Both the position numbers and the translations under genes were made by a program. From Desulfoluna butyratoxydans (GTDB taxonomy: Bacteria > Desulfobacterota > Desulfobacteria > Desulfobacterales > Desulfolunaceae): a stretch of DNA of 64,000 nt. Positions within the stretch are counted from its first letter, which is position 1, and every line of letters begins with the position of its first letter. The notes under the pieces are model-generated. The model did no database searches. It had not been told where the DNA came from and saw nothing but the letters and a program-made list of their open reading frames with translations. The stretch spans positions 558,001-622,000 of the forward strand of contig NZ_CAADHO010000003.1 of assembly GCF_900699765.1 (NCBI RefSeq). Reading direction: 5' to 3'. Of this stretch, positions 23,225 through 32,528 are shown piece after piece.

Positions 23225-23875
23225 TCAGGGCTTGGGGCAGTTATGGGGCGTGGTTTTTTCGGTCTCTTTCAGTGCCTCAAGATCCACGGTGGGAAAGGGC
23301 ATGATATGAACCTGGGGCTTGGCCGTGTCGGACCGCGGCGGGGTCTCCTGGCTGATGACCTTGTTTTCGATTTTTCCGGTGTTCCGGTTGATGGTGTACC
23401 TTTCGGTGGTGCCGTCGGAATAGATCCGTTCCCTTTCGATGATCTTTCCCTTGAGGGTGTCCACCTGGGTGTACTCCCGGGGCTTTTCCACGGGCTCCGG
23501 GGGCCCGGCATACGCAGACGGGATCCAGGACAGGGCAGTGGTCTGTTCGGTGGGGAATGGAAACCACTGGGAGTAATCGCCGTATTCGGCAAAGATATCA
23601 CCGCCCTCATAGATGGAGAGCTTCATGTTGACGGTTTTGTGGCGGGTCTTGATGGGCACCGGAATGGTGACGATGGGCGATTTGTTGAAGTTTTCCGAAA
23701 ACAGGCGGCTGTTGATCTGTTCCGAGCGGGTCTTGGGAAAGTTGATGAGGGATTTGTAGATGTCCAGACCGGCGTTGACCAGGGAAGGGATCACGAGAAG
23801 CACTGCCGTCAGTCCGATGATCCAGTTTCGCATCTCGGTCCAGAGGGATGGGGAAGAAGAGGCATGATCGTTCAT
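23225..23875 (-). CDS. Hypothetical membrane-anchored protein
   Basis: 216 residues; family not recognised. A short cytoplasmic N-terminus is followed by one hydrophobic segment at residues ~17-38 (IIGLTAVLLVIPSLV), then a soluble domain presumably outside the membrane. This domain contains charged strand-like stretches such as GKIIERERIYSDGTTERYTI and a Pro-rich C-terminal tail. An AAGGAGCGATCC ribosome site precedes the ATG. It is convergent with the barrel gene and downstream of a family B element. Confidence 0.7.
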   Translation of the reverse strand: MNDHASSSPSLWTEMRNWIIGLTAVLLVIPSLVNAGLDIYKSLINFPKTRSEQINSRLFSENFNKSPIVTIPVPIKTRHKTVNMKLSIYEGGDIFAEYGDYSQWFPFPTEQTTALSWIPSAYAGPPEPVEKPREYTQVDTLKGKIIERERIYSDGTTERYTINRNTGKIENKVISQETPPRSDTAKPQVHIMPFPTVDLEALKETEKTTPHNCPKP

Positions 23876-23890
23876 GGATCGCTCCTTTCA

Positions 23891-24107
23891 TTTAACCCGG
23901 ATATTTCACGAGTCGAGTGCACCCATATTCAAATCTCTGATAACGCAGAAGATGGGTGCACTCGACTCGCCCGAAGGGTGAGAAAATCAAACAGCAAACG
24001 CTGATTTACATTTTGCATTTTCAAAATAGCTGACGCTTTTGTTGTAGGTAATTAAAATCATGATATTTTTTCTTTTTTTTTGAGGGCTCATGAAATATCC
24101 GGGCTAA
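23891..24107. repeat. Family B palindromic repeat with terminal inverted repeats and an internal 16-bp stem
   Basis: Termini TTTAACCCGGATATTTCA (23891-23908) and TGAAATATCCGGGCTAA (24091-24107) are inverted repeats. Inside, CGAGTCGAGTGCACCC (23909-23924) and GGGTGCACTCGACTCG (23954-23969) are a perfect 16-bp inverted repeat. A 40-base stretch starting GAGAAAATCAA at 23980 recurs at 32283. No coding frame is present; it resembles a miniature inverted-repeat element. Confidence 0.8.
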
Positions 24108-24484
24108 GATCGGGCACTGAACTCCTTCAAGATTTGATCCAACGCGTCGGGGTCGCTCTGGCTGAGTCGTTCCAGAAGCCTGCGGGCGGCCGTCCGGGTG
24201 GCCACTCTCATCTCTTTTTTTATCTTTTCCGTATCCTCTTGAACTCCCTTGAGATCCTTGAATGCGTCCTTGCTCTGTGTTTTTTTTCCTACCTCCTCCA
24301 CCAGGGAGATGAGGACCTCGGTGATGAGGCCGAGCTGCCTGCCGTAGGACGCTTTGCTGACGATGGCCTTTTCCATCCGGCCGTCTCCTGCTTCCGCGGG
24401 GATGGCGCCGAAAAAAACATCGGGGTCGATGCTCTGGACGACATCTCCGCTCCAGGGAAAGTTGATTTGAGAGCACGGGATCAT
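24104..24484 (-). CDS. Hypothetical small protein
   Basis: 126 residues, soluble; family not recognised. The N-terminus MIPCSQINFPWSGDVVQSIDPD is followed by a helical, charge-rich C-terminal half (LVEEVGKKTQSKDAFKDL, then EDTEKIKKEM). The start at 24484 follows an AGAAGGAGAC ribosome site. The stop codon lies inside the terminus of the family B repeat. It is 26 bases downstream of the old-yellow-enzyme gene on the same strand, so they may be co-transcribed. Confidence 0.65.
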   Translation of the reverse strand: MIPCSQINFPWSGDVVQSIDPDVFFGAIPAEAGDGRMEKAIVSKASYGRQLGLITEVLISLVEEVGKKTQSKDAFKDLKGVQEDTEKIKKEMRVATRTAARRLLERLSQSDPDALDQILKEFSARS

Positions 24485-24510
24485 GGTGGGGTCTCCTTCT
24501 CTGTTGATGG

Positions 24511-25734
24511 TTAGGGGGTTCCCGGCTTCTTTGGGGCGGCGCTCCCTCTGGGGAGGCCGTTTCGGTAGCAGGCCGAGGGCAGTTGGTTCATGACGGCACC
24601 GATGCATCGGTTGCAGGAGATGCATGACGATGCTTCGGTTTTTCCTTCCTTGAGTCGGTTGACAAAGGCAGGCTGCCGGATAAGGGGCCGGGCAAGGGCG
24701 ATGAAGTCGGCGTGGCCTTCCGCAAGGACGCTTTCCATGTGCGTCTTGTTGCGCATGCCTCCCACGATGACCAGGGCCATGTCTCCGGCGCACTCCTTCA
24801 CTGCTTTAAGGTCTTCCAGGCTCCAGCCCTCGATGAGGTCGCGGGTTCCTTCCAGTTGTTTCATCAAAAGCCATCCCACCGGTTTTTTCCATGCGGGCAG
24901 GGCCCGGACGATCTCCTTGACCGGGACGCCCCCGCGCCAGCAGCTCATGTGATCGTAGAATTTCACACCGGTTGTAAGCTCCAGGCCGCTGACACCTGAG
25001 TCCCTGAGCCATGCCGTGTAGGTGCGGGCCAGCTCCAGGGTGATGCCCTGCTGCGGGGTCAGGTCCCTGGAGTTCATCTTCACGAGGATGGGGACTTCTT
25101 TGGAGACCTTCTCTTTGATGCCGGTGATGATCTCCTGCATGATGCGAAACCGGTTTTCAGCAGAACCGCCCCAGCGGTCTTTCCTTACGTTGAAAAAGGG
25201 GCTGAGGAACTGGTTAAGGAGGTCGCCGCCTCCGGCGTGGAGGTAGACCAGGTCAGAGCCGGCCTCCACGGCGCGGCCCGCAGCAGCCACAAAGGCGTCC
25301 ACGGTCTCTTGCACCATGGCATCGCTCATTTCGTCGGGCTTGATGAAGTAGGAGGGGTCCCGCCTGATGCGGGAGGGGGCCAGGGGGTTCCGTCCGATGA
25401 GGTGCTTTTCGGTCTGGCGTCCGGCATGGGAGATCTCAAAGGCGATTTTTGCCCCGTGGTCGTGGGCGGTGTCGGCCAGTCTTTTAAGGCCCGGCACCAT
25501 GGCGTCGCAGTGGATGCCCGCCTGGCGTTTCTGTGCCCGCCCCAGGGGGGAGGCAAACATGTACCCGGTGCAGATCAGGCCCACTCCGCCTTTGGCCAGG
25601 CGTTCATGACAGGCAAGCATGTCGTCGCCGATGGAGCCGTCGGCCTCGGCCAGTCCTTCGTAAACCGGTGCTCTGACAAACCTGTTTTTGATTTCAAGGG
25701 AGCCGATTTTTCCTGGCGTGAAAAGCAGTGACAT
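24511..25734 (-). CDS. NADH:flavin oxidoreductase, old yellow enzyme family
   Basis: A 407-residue FMN-dependent TIM-barrel enzyme. Family signatures are IGSLEIKNRFVRAP at the N-terminus, FEISHAGRQTEKH (His-Ala-Gly-Arg near the active site), LVYLHAGGGDLLNQFLSPFFN with KDRWGGSAENRFR, and the late IALARPLIRQP. A C-terminal CISCNRC (CxxCxxC) is a partial FeS-type motif, but the usual further cysteine and the NAD-binding domain of 2,4-dienoyl-CoA reductase-like enzymes are absent; a lone Cys (SACYR) follows. It reduces activated double bonds with NAD(P)H; substrate unknown. The start at 25734 follows AAAGGA. Confidence 0.9.
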   Translation of the reverse strand: MSLLFTPGKIGSLEIKNRFVRAPVYEGLAEADGSIGDDMLACHERLAKGGVGLICTGYMFASPLGRAQKRQAGIHCDAMVPGLKRLADTAHDHGAKIAFEISHAGRQTEKHLIGRNPLAPSRIRRDPSYFIKPDEMSDAMVQETVDAFVAAAGRAVEAGSDLVYLHAGGGDLLNQFLSPFFNVRKDRWGGSAENRFRIMQEIITGIKEKVSKEVPILVKMNSRDLTPQQGITLELARTYTAWLRDSGVSGLELTTGVKFYDHMSCWRGGVPVKEIVRALPAWKKPVGWLLMKQLEGTRDLIEGWSLEDLKAVKECAGDMALVIVGGMRNKTHMESVLAEGHADFIALARPLIRQPAFVNRLKEGKTEASSCISCNRCIGAVMNQLPSACYRNGLPRGSAAPKKPGTP

Positions 25735-26163
25735 GGGTGATCCTTTCGGGTGGTGTGCAGGCCTGCTCCGGGGGCGGAGTCGCATCACTTCATACTCGGA
25801 ACCGGAGGCACCGGATCGGATGAACTGCGGGACCGGCCGGGAAACGCGGACGGGCCGATAAATTATTAAGTAAAAAACGACATGCGGGGTTGCTTGCAAC
25901 GGGTAAGAAGGAAATCAACAAGTCATCAACGGACGACCTTTAAGGATGACTAATCATGAATGATTTCAAATACGGCTGTCAAGTGGCAATGAGGCCGCCG
26001 GAGAATTCGCCGCCGGGCGGCGGGGCCTGAAGGCCTCTGAATTCATGCGCTGCACGGTCTGGCCGTGGTTTCGCTCGTGAGACATTGGTGGTAAGTGTCA
26101 TGGAGATATCGGCCCACGATACGGCGTCGGCAATGTGAACGTGAATATCAGTCGGAGGTTTTC
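25735..26163. other. Intergenic region between the divergent OYE and sensor kinase genes
   Basis: No gene supported. An AT-rich stretch at 25855-25880 and 25940-25975 may carry promoters for either side. A G/C hairpin-like block (GCCGCC...GGCGGC, about 25990-26025) is flanked by GAATTC. No specific site is claimed. Confidence 0.4.
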
Positions 26164-28080
26164 TTGAAAGGGACGGCGGCAATCAGCAGGGGCGGTGCGA
26201 AGGTGACAGAAGGGACGGCCATCGTCATCGGGTCTCGGCTGTTCCTGGCATTTTTGTGTGTGATCTGTTTTATGGTCTGCCTGGGGTTGGTGGGGGTCTA
26301 CAACGTCAAAAACGTGATGCGGACCGTGGAACACGCAGACGACAGGATCCTGGAGCTCAAGATGATCCAGGGCCGGTTGAATCATGCGCGTATCTATATT
26401 TATGATCTGGTGAGCCCCGGGGACCGTGAACAGATTGATCGCATCAAGGCCCAGTTCAACGCGGACATGGATTCCATCTCCGAAACCATCGACTCCTACG
26501 GGTTGCCCAGGGACACCTTTGACTCGGCCCGGGCCACCTACAACCGGATCATCCGTCTCACCTACGGCGAGGCGGGCATGCACGCCGACAAGGTCCTTCG
26601 GACCCTTTCCAAGATCGAGCATGAGCGCCTCTCCCTTCTCTTTGATGAAAAGGTCTCGGCCGTCATCGCCAGGCTTCAGTCCCGCATCAGCTCGGCCTAC
26701 CATCGCGCCATTGTCCTGACAGTGGTGCTCTGCTCCATGGCCCTTGTCACCCTGACGGCGTGGGTGTTTTTTCTGGGAAAACTCCTGGCCGAGAGGAAAC
26801 GTGCCGAGGAGATGCAGCACCGATACCTGGAGCGTCTGGACCTTCTCCACCGCATGGACCAGTCCATTCTGGGGGTACGGTCCCCGGATGCCGTGGCCCA
26901 GGCCGCCATGCATCATATCCTTCATATGGTGCCGTGTGACCGCGCCACCATCGTGACCTTTGACGAAGAGATGGGGACCGGGACCCTCCAGGCCATGTAT
27001 TCGCGGCAGGAGACGGAGATCGACGTCGGGCTCTGCATGCCCCTCTCCTCTTTTTACGTCTCTTCGGCCATGACCCGCGGGGAGCCCCTGGTGATGGAGG
27101 ACATGGCGACTTCAGAGCAGGACTCCCATGGGGCGCGAAAACTTGCGCTGCGGGGGATCCGGTCGTGCGCCGGGGTGCCCATGGTGATCGAGGGGCGCAT
27201 GATCGGGGCCATCTATGTGGGGAAGGAACGGCCCGGGGGATTTTTGTCGGAGCATCTGGACATCGTGACGGAAGCGGCAAACTCCCTTGCCACGGTGATC
27301 TACCACGCCCAGCTCCATGCCGAGATCCTCACAAACGCCGGGGAGCTGGAGATGCGTGTGGAGACGCGGACCCGCGAGCTTGCCGCCGCCAATCGGGCTC
27401 TGATGGCGGCCAATCGGGAGCTGGAGGCCTTTTCTTACTCGGTGTCCCACGACCTGCGGGCTCCCTTGCGTCGCATCGACGGGTTCTGCCAGGCCCTGGA
27501 GGAGGATCATGGGGCTCGCCTGGACGCCGAGGGAACGGCCTACCTGGGCCGGGTGCGCAAGGCGGCCCGTCACATGGCGGGCCTTATTGACGATATCCTC
27601 CACCTGGCCAGGGTGACCCGGTGCGAGATGGTCACCGAACCCCTGAATCTTTCCAGCCTGGCGGTGTCCACACACAAGGAGCTGGAGCGGCAGCAGCCTG
27701 GCCGGGTTGTGGCGCTCACCGTTGCCCCGGGGGTGTCGGGCCAGGGGGACCCACGCCTCATCCATATTCTCTTTGCCAACCTCATGGGAAATGCCTGGAA
27801 GTTCACGGCTCGGAAGGAGAACGCGGCCATTGAATTCGGGGTGTCGGGGGCCCGGACCCATGGAAAGCCTGTCTATTTTTTTAAGGACAACGGGGTGGGG
27901 TTCGATATGAAAGGGCAGGACAAGCTGTTCCGGCCGTTTCAACGACTCCACTCCGGTGATGAGTTCCAGGGCTCGGGGGTGGGGCTGGCCACGGCCCAGC
28001 GGATCGTGCATCGCCACGGGGGAACCATCTGGGCGGAGAGCGCTCCCGGCAACGGCGCCGCTTTTTATTTTACCCTTTAA
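26164..28080 (+). CDS. Membrane sensor histidine kinase with GAF domain
   Basis: A 638-residue kinase. Transmembrane segments lie near residues 18-42 and 180-205 and bracket a periplasmic four-helix sensor. A GAF domain (~230-395) follows, then a coiled region, the phosphoacceptor box VSHDLRAPLRR, and the ATPase boxes NLMGNAWKFTA, KDNGVGFDM and GSGVGLATA. It phosphorylates itself and presumably the response regulator encoded 13 bases downstream. I chose TTG at 26164 because CGGAGG lies 6 bases before it. A GTG at 26095 in the same frame has no site, and an in-frame GTG also lies downstream. Confidence 0.88.
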   Translation: MKGTAAISRGGAKVTEGTAIVIGSRLFLAFLCVICFMVCLGLVGVYNVKNVMRTVEHADDRILELKMIQGRLNHARIYIYDLVSPGDREQIDRIKAQFNADMDSISETIDSYGLPRDTFDSARATYNRIIRLTYGEAGMHADKVLRTLSKIEHERLSLLFDEKVSAVIARLQSRISSAYHRAIVLTVVLCSMALVTLTAWVFFLGKLLAERKRAEEMQHRYLERLDLLHRMDQSILGVRSPDAVAQAAMHHILHMVPCDRATIVTFDEEMGTGTLQAMYSRQETEIDVGLCMPLSSFYVSSAMTRGEPLVMEDMATSEQDSHGARKLALRGIRSCAGVPMVIEGRMIGAIYVGKERPGGFLSEHLDIVTEAANSLATVIYHAQLHAEILTNAGELEMRVETRTRELAAANRALMAANRELEAFSYSVSHDLRAPLRRIDGFCQALEEDHGARLDAEGTAYLGRVRKAARHMAGLIDDILHLARVTRCEMVTEPLNLSSLAVSTHKELERQQPGRVVALTVAPGVSGQGDPRLIHILFANLMGNAWKFTARKENAAIEFGVSGARTHGKPVYFFKDNGVGFDMKGQDKLFRPFQRLHSGDEFQGSGVGLATAQRIVHRHGGTIWAESAPGNGAAFYFTL

Positions 28081-28092
28081 GGACACACCCGG

Positions 28093-29865
28093 ATGAAGAA
28101 CCCATTGAACGTGCTCATCGTCGAAGATTCCGAAGACGATGCCTTTCTCATTATACGAAGGCTCCGAAAAGACGGGCTTCGTCCCCATTGCGAGCGGGTG
28201 GACGGCGAGGCGGAGATGCGCGGGGCCCTTGCCTCCCGCCGCTGGGACGTCATTATCTCCGATTACGACCTGCCCGGGTTCGGGGGCATTGAGGCGCTGG
28301 AACTCTGGAAGGCCTCGGGCATGGACATCCCTTTTATCATGGTCTCCGGGGTGCTCGGGGAAGACGTGGCCGTGGAGGTGATGAAGCAGGGGGCCCACGA
28401 CTACCTGATCAAGGATCGCCTGGATCGCCTCGTCCCTGCCATTGAGCGGGAGCTGCGCGATGCGGCCGATCGCAGGAAACGGGTGGTGGTGGAGCGGGCC
28501 CTGGACCGGAGCGAGGTGCAGTACCGGCTTCTCACCGAGCAGATTGCCGACGGCATCTCCCTGACCCAGAACGGGCGGTACCTCTTTGTCAACAGCGCTT
28601 TTGCCGAGATCTTCGGGTACCCGGACACCGAGTGCCTGGTGGGGCGCAACGCCTTCCACCACCTTGTGGAGGGAAAGCGTGAGGTCGTGCTGGACTGGGT
28701 CCGGCAGCTGGAGGAGGGCGAAGGCGGGCCGGATTCCTTCCAGGGGCAATGCATCGGGGGGGACGGCAGGGCGTTCTGGGTGGGAGCGAATCTTCGGGCC
28801 ATTACCTGGCAGGGGAGTAACGCGGTGCTGCTCACGGTCCGGGACATCACCGAGGTCAAGGAGAAAGAGCGGCGCCTGGAGGAGGAATCGGCCCTGCTCA
28901 GGACGGAAAACCGGCTCCTGCGCTCTTCCATGAAGGACCGCTACCGGTTCGGGGGGATGATCGGCAAATCCGTGCCCATGCAGCACGTCTACGAACTGGT
29001 GGCCAAGGCCGCCGCAACCGAGGCGGGGGTGGTGGTCTACGGCGAGTCCGGCACGGGCAAGGAGCTTGCGGCCAGGGCCATCCACGACATGAGTGATCGC
29101 AGGGGGAACCACTTTGTCCCGGTGAATTGCGGGGCCATCCCCGAGGAGCTTCTGGAAAGCGAGTTTTTCGGGTATGCCAAAGGGGCCTTCAGCGGGGCCC
29201 ACAGCAACAAGCCGGGGTATCTGGACCACGCGGACGGCGGTACCCTGTTTCTGGACGAGATCGGAGAGATCAGCCTGAACATCCAGGTGAAGCTGCTCCG
29301 CGCCATCGAAGGCGGCGGGTACTCTCCCCTGGGGAGCGTGGCCGTGAAAAAGCCCGATATCCGAATCATCGCGGCCACCAACCGGGATCTGGAGGCGCTG
29401 GTACGCGCAGGTTCCATGCGGGAGGACTTTTATTACAGGATCCATATCATCCCCATCTATCTGCCCCCGTTAAAGGAGCGAAGGGAAGACATCCCCCTGC
29501 TGGTGGAGTACTTCACCAACGCCCAGGGCGGGGCGCGTGACGCCGCCGTGATGGACGGCCGATCCATGCATGCCCTGCTGGAGTACGGATGGCCCGGGAA
29601 CATCCGCGAGCTTCAGAACGTGGTCCGGCGATACCTTACCCTGGGGACCCTTGAGCTTGAAGGGGTGAGCCCCACGGAGGTTCCGGAGCCTGAGGAGGCC
29701 GATGTCCGGGACCTGCAGGCGGCCATGAAGTGCCATGAAAAGAAACTGCTGCTCATGGCCCTGGAGAAGAACCGATGGCACAGGGGCAACACCGCCCGGT
29801 ACCTGAACCTTCCCGCACGAACCTTCTATAAAAAAATGAAGGACCATCAGCTGAATTCTGCATGA
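28093..29865 (+). CDS. Response regulator with REC, PAS, sigma-54 AAA+ and Fis-type domains
   Basis: A 590-residue NtrC-type regulator with an extra PAS domain. Residues 1-125 are the receiver (VEDSEDD acidic pair, phosphoacceptor Asp in ISDYDLP, Lys in YLIKD). A PAS domain spans ~140-255, and the AAA+ domain has GESGTGKE, FLDEIGEI, ATNRD and WPGNIRELQN. A C-terminal helix-turn-helix ends NTARYLNLPARTFYKKM. The sigma-54 contact loop reads GAFSGA instead of the usual GAFTGA. It is the cognate partner of the kinase upstream. The likely targets include sigma-54 promoters nearby, such as the candidate at 30033. Confidence 0.93.
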   Translation: MKNPLNVLIVEDSEDDAFLIIRRLRKDGLRPHCERVDGEAEMRGALASRRWDVIISDYDLPGFGGIEALELWKASGMDIPFIMVSGVLGEDVAVEVMKQGAHDYLIKDRLDRLVPAIERELRDAADRRKRVVVERALDRSEVQYRLLTEQIADGISLTQNGRYLFVNSAFAEIFGYPDTECLVGRNAFHHLVEGKREVVLDWVRQLEEGEGGPDSFQGQCIGGDGRAFWVGANLRAITWQGSNAVLLTVRDITEVKEKERRLEEESALLRTENRLLRSSMKDRYRFGGMIGKSVPMQHVYELVAKAAATEAGVVVYGESGTGKELAARAIHDMSDRRGNHFVPVNCGAIPEELLESEFFGYAKGAFSGAHSNKPGYLDHADGGTLFLDEIGEISLNIQVKLLRAIEGGGYSPLGSVAVKKPDIRIIAATNRDLEALVRAGSMREDFYYRIHIIPIYLPPLKERREDIPLLVEYFTNAQGGARDAAVMDGRSMHALLEYGWPGNIRELQNVVRRYLTLGTLELEGVSPTEVPEPEEADVRDLQAAMKCHEKKLLLMALEKNRWHRGNTARYLNLPARTFYKKMKDHQLNSA

Positions 29866-30032
29866 ATTGTGCAGAAAATGGCAGTGCGGGATAAGGGCTG
29901 TTATTCCAGCTGGATAATGACGGGCTCTCTTCTGTTGTGCCACTTGTTGCACTTTCAGGATGGCCCTTGCCCTGCAGGGATTCTCCTTGATTTCCCTTGA
30001 AAATGAACCGGTTTTGTCTTCTTTGGCGAGTC

Positions 30033-30048
30033 TGGCACCCCTTGTGCA
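30033..30048 (+). promoter_or_regulatory. Candidate sigma-54 promoter upstream of the chemoreceptor gene
   Basis: TGGCACCCCTTGTGCA has a perfect TGGCAC -24 half, correct GG-N10-GC spacing and one mismatch in the -12 half (GTGC for TTGC). It lies about 210 bases before the receptor start and just after a sigma-54 regulator gene. Confidence 0.4.
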
Positions 30049-30256
30049 ATGACTCTTTTGCATCGGCGGGGCGGTGAGCCGGATGACTCCACCGGGGGAA
30101 GCCTTTGAAACGTCATCCATACGTTTTCCAGGGGGACTCCTTCTTCTTGTTTCCTTCCTGTTTTGCAGCGGAACACAACCACCTACACCATACATCTTGA
30201 GCTCATCGCCCCGGCGATTGTTTTTTTGACTGACTTTTTTATCCGGGGACTGACGT

Positions 30257-32263
30257 TTGAAAGTGACCATCAAAGGCAAGATCATCGCGGCCTGCGTGAT
30301 GATGCTTGCCGTATCCATTGTTTCAATCTGCGTGATCACGGGGGCGAGGCTCACAAAGAGCTCCCTTGCCCTGTTTATCCAGGAATCCAGTGACGAGCTC
30401 AGGCAGGTGGACGAGACCATTGCCCTGCTGGTAGACGCTGTGGCGTCGGATACAGCCATGCTGGCCAGGGACCCTCGTCTTCTCAAAGACGACAACAGCC
30501 TTACCTCCTACCGTGGAACCACCGGGCCCACCCCCATGACGCCCCTTGCAAACGGGGGGCTCGAAGCCGATGTGTTCCGGTATTTCCAGATCATGCTGGA
30601 TACCCACCCCGCCTATGGCTCCTTTAGCTTCGGGACGCGCTACGGCGGGTATGTGCAGTGCCCTGTCAGTGAGAGGAAGCCCGGGTACGATCCCACCACC
30701 CGCGGCTGGTATCGGAGCGCCCTTGCCGATCCGGGCCAGGTTGCCGTGACCGACCTTTACCGCGCCTCCGACGGCGAGGCCTACCTCAGTCTGCTCAAGG
30801 CCGTCACAGGGCCCGGGGGAAAGGCTCTGGGGGTGGTGGCCGCTGATGTAAAGCTTTCCGGGCTTACGGCAATGATCGAGGGCATCTCCTTCGGAAAGAG
30901 CGGCTACGTGGTGCTCGCGGACAAAACCGGCACCATCCTTGCCAACCCCAGGCATCCTGAGATGAATTTTACGCGCCTGGCGGGAAGCGGGGTGGAGCTG
31001 TACGAACACATTGCAAACACCGCCTCGGGGCACCTGAGGGCCGACGGCCAGGGCGGGGATTACGATATCAATGTGTACACCTCCCCGAGGACCGGATGGA
31101 AGCTCATCGGCGTCATTGAGCATGGGGAGATTCTCGCCCATGCCCGGGGCATGTTGCGGACTCTTGCCCTTGTGGGATTGATTTTTTTCGTGGTGTCCGT
31201 CTTTTTTGCGTTTTTTCTGGCCGAGTCCATGGTGCGGCCCGTCAAGAGGGTCTCCCAGGGCCTCAGGGAGATGGCCGAAGGCGAAGGGGACCTGTCCATG
31301 CGCCTGGAGGTTCGGGGAAAAGACGAGATCGCCGAGCTTTCGGGGTGGTTCAACATGTTCATGGACAAGATTCATGCCGTTGTAACGGATGCGTCCTCCA
31401 ACGCCCATGCCGTGGGCAGCGCCTCCGGGGCCCTGCTAAATATCTCTGAGAAGATGGCCTCAGGCGCCGAGGAGACGGCCAAAAAGGCCCATCGCATCAC
31501 CACGGCCTCGGTGGGCACCATGGAGAGCATGGACACCATTGCAGGGGCCATGGAGGAGACCTCTGCCAGCATGGCCATGATCGCCGCGGCCACGGAGCAG
31601 ATGACCGCAACCATCAATGAAATCGCCCATTACTCAGCCAAATTACGTGAGATTTCCGAAAAGGCGGTGGCCAACGCCGGGAGCGCGTCGGGCAAAATGG
31701 GCCGCCTCGGGGAGGCTGCCGGAGAGATCGGCAACGTCACCGAAGCCATCACCGAGATCTCGGAACAGACCAATCTGCTGGCCCTTAACGCCACCATCGA
31801 GGCGGCCCGGGCCGGGGAGGCGGGAAAGGGATTTGCGGTGGTGGCAGGGGAGATCAAGGATCTTTCCAGGCAGACCGAGGAGGCCACAGGGGAGATCCGC
31901 GGCAAGATCACGGGGATTCAGGACGGGACCCGTGAGGCCCTCTCCGAGATCGGAGATATCTCCACCACCATCCACGAGGTGAACGACATCACCCTGACCA
32001 TTGCCAAGGCCATTGAGGAGCAGTCGGCGGCGACCCGGGATATTTCGGGCAACGTCACCGAAGCCACGGAGCGGTTCAGGCAGGTCAACGACAGCATGGC
32101 GCAGGTCCTGGCCGTCGTCCGTGAGATCACCGCCGATATAGGGCAGGTGGACGGGTCTGTGGATGAAATGAGGCAAAACAGCAGCGAGGTCAACGCCAGC
32201 GCCGACGGCCTGGCCCATCTCTCCGAAACCCTCTCGGCGGTGGTGGAGCGCTTCAGGCTCTGA
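30257..32263 (+). CDS. Methyl-accepting chemotaxis protein with dCache sensor
   Basis: A 668-residue chemoreceptor. A first membrane helix (~8-30) is followed by a periplasmic double-Cache domain with [10 protein letters not shown] and [18 protein letters not shown] second membrane helix lies near 295-320, then HAMP ([25 protein letters not shown]) and a signalling domain whose tip reads [31 protein letters not shown]. It senses a small molecule and controls CheA. It starts at TTG 30257; a GTG two codons later is an alternative. No adaptation pentapeptide is present. It is separate from the che operon. Confidence 0.93.
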   Translation: MKVTIKGKIIAACVMMLAVSIVSICVITGARLTKSSLALFIQESSDELRQVDETIALLVDAVASDTAMLARDPRLLKDDNSLTSYRGTTGPTPMTPLANGGLEADVFRYFQIMLDTHPAYGSFSFGTRYGGYVQCPVSERKPGYDPTTRGWYRSALADPGQVAVTDLYRASDGEAYLSLLKAVTGPGGKALGVVAADVKLSGLTAMIEGISFGKSGYVVLADKTGTILANPRHPEMNFTRLAGSGVELYEHIANTASGHLRADGQGGDYDINVYTSPRTGWKLIGVIEHGEILAHARGMLRTLALVGLIFFVVSVFFAFFLAESMVRPVKRVSQGLREMAEGEGDLSMRLEVRGKDEIAELSGWFNMFMDKIHAVVTDASSNAHAVGSASGALLNISEKMASGAEETAKKAHRITTASVGTMESMDTIAGAMEETSASMAMIAAATEQMTATINEIAHYSAKLREISEKAVANAGSASGKMGRLGEAAGEIGNVTEAITEISEQTNLLALNATIEAARAGEAGKGFAVVAGEIKDLSRQTEEATGEIRGKITGIQDGTREALSEIGDISTTIHEVNDITLTIAKAIEEQSAATRDISGNVTEATERFRQVNDSMAQVLAVVREITADIGQVDGSVDEMRQNSSEVNASADGLAHLSETLSAVVERFRL

Positions 32264-32282
32264 GCCCGGCTCACCTGAAGGG

Positions 32283-32405
32283 AGAGAAAATCAAGCAGCA
32301 AACCCTGATTTACATTTTGCATTTTTAAAAGAGCTGTTTGTCAAACTTTTTAAAAGTTTGGCCCCCGGCAGGGACTACGGAGCCTTGATTGTGAAGAATA
32401 GTTAC
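32283..32405. repeat. Hybrid fragment of family B and family A repeats
   Basis: Bases 32283-32325 match the internal GAGAAAATCAA...TTTTGCATTTT segment of the family B element at 23980. This is followed by family A sequence (TGTTTGTCAAACTTTT, GCCCCCGGCAGGG) ending AGAATAGTTAC at 32405. The gap 32264-32528 has no gene. Confidence 0.65.
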
Positions 32406-32528
32406 CGCTTTTTAACATTTATGTTTGACGATAATTTTAGTAAAAGATCACGATATCCGGGGGGGGCGCTGTTTCTGTTTTAAGTACTTCAGGCCGGGTT
32501 GAGGAGGCGTTTCTGATGAGGAAAAAAG

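Noticed and set aside
26095..26163. GTG start for the sensor kinase
   Set aside because: No ribosome site; TTG 26164 has CGGAGG at good distance and directly precedes the membrane segment.
27112..29445. 777-codon open frame on the minus strand
   Set aside because: It lies wholly opposite the sensor kinase and sigma-54 regulator genes, has shadow-type composition (Pro, Gly, His, Arg rich) and no ribosome site.
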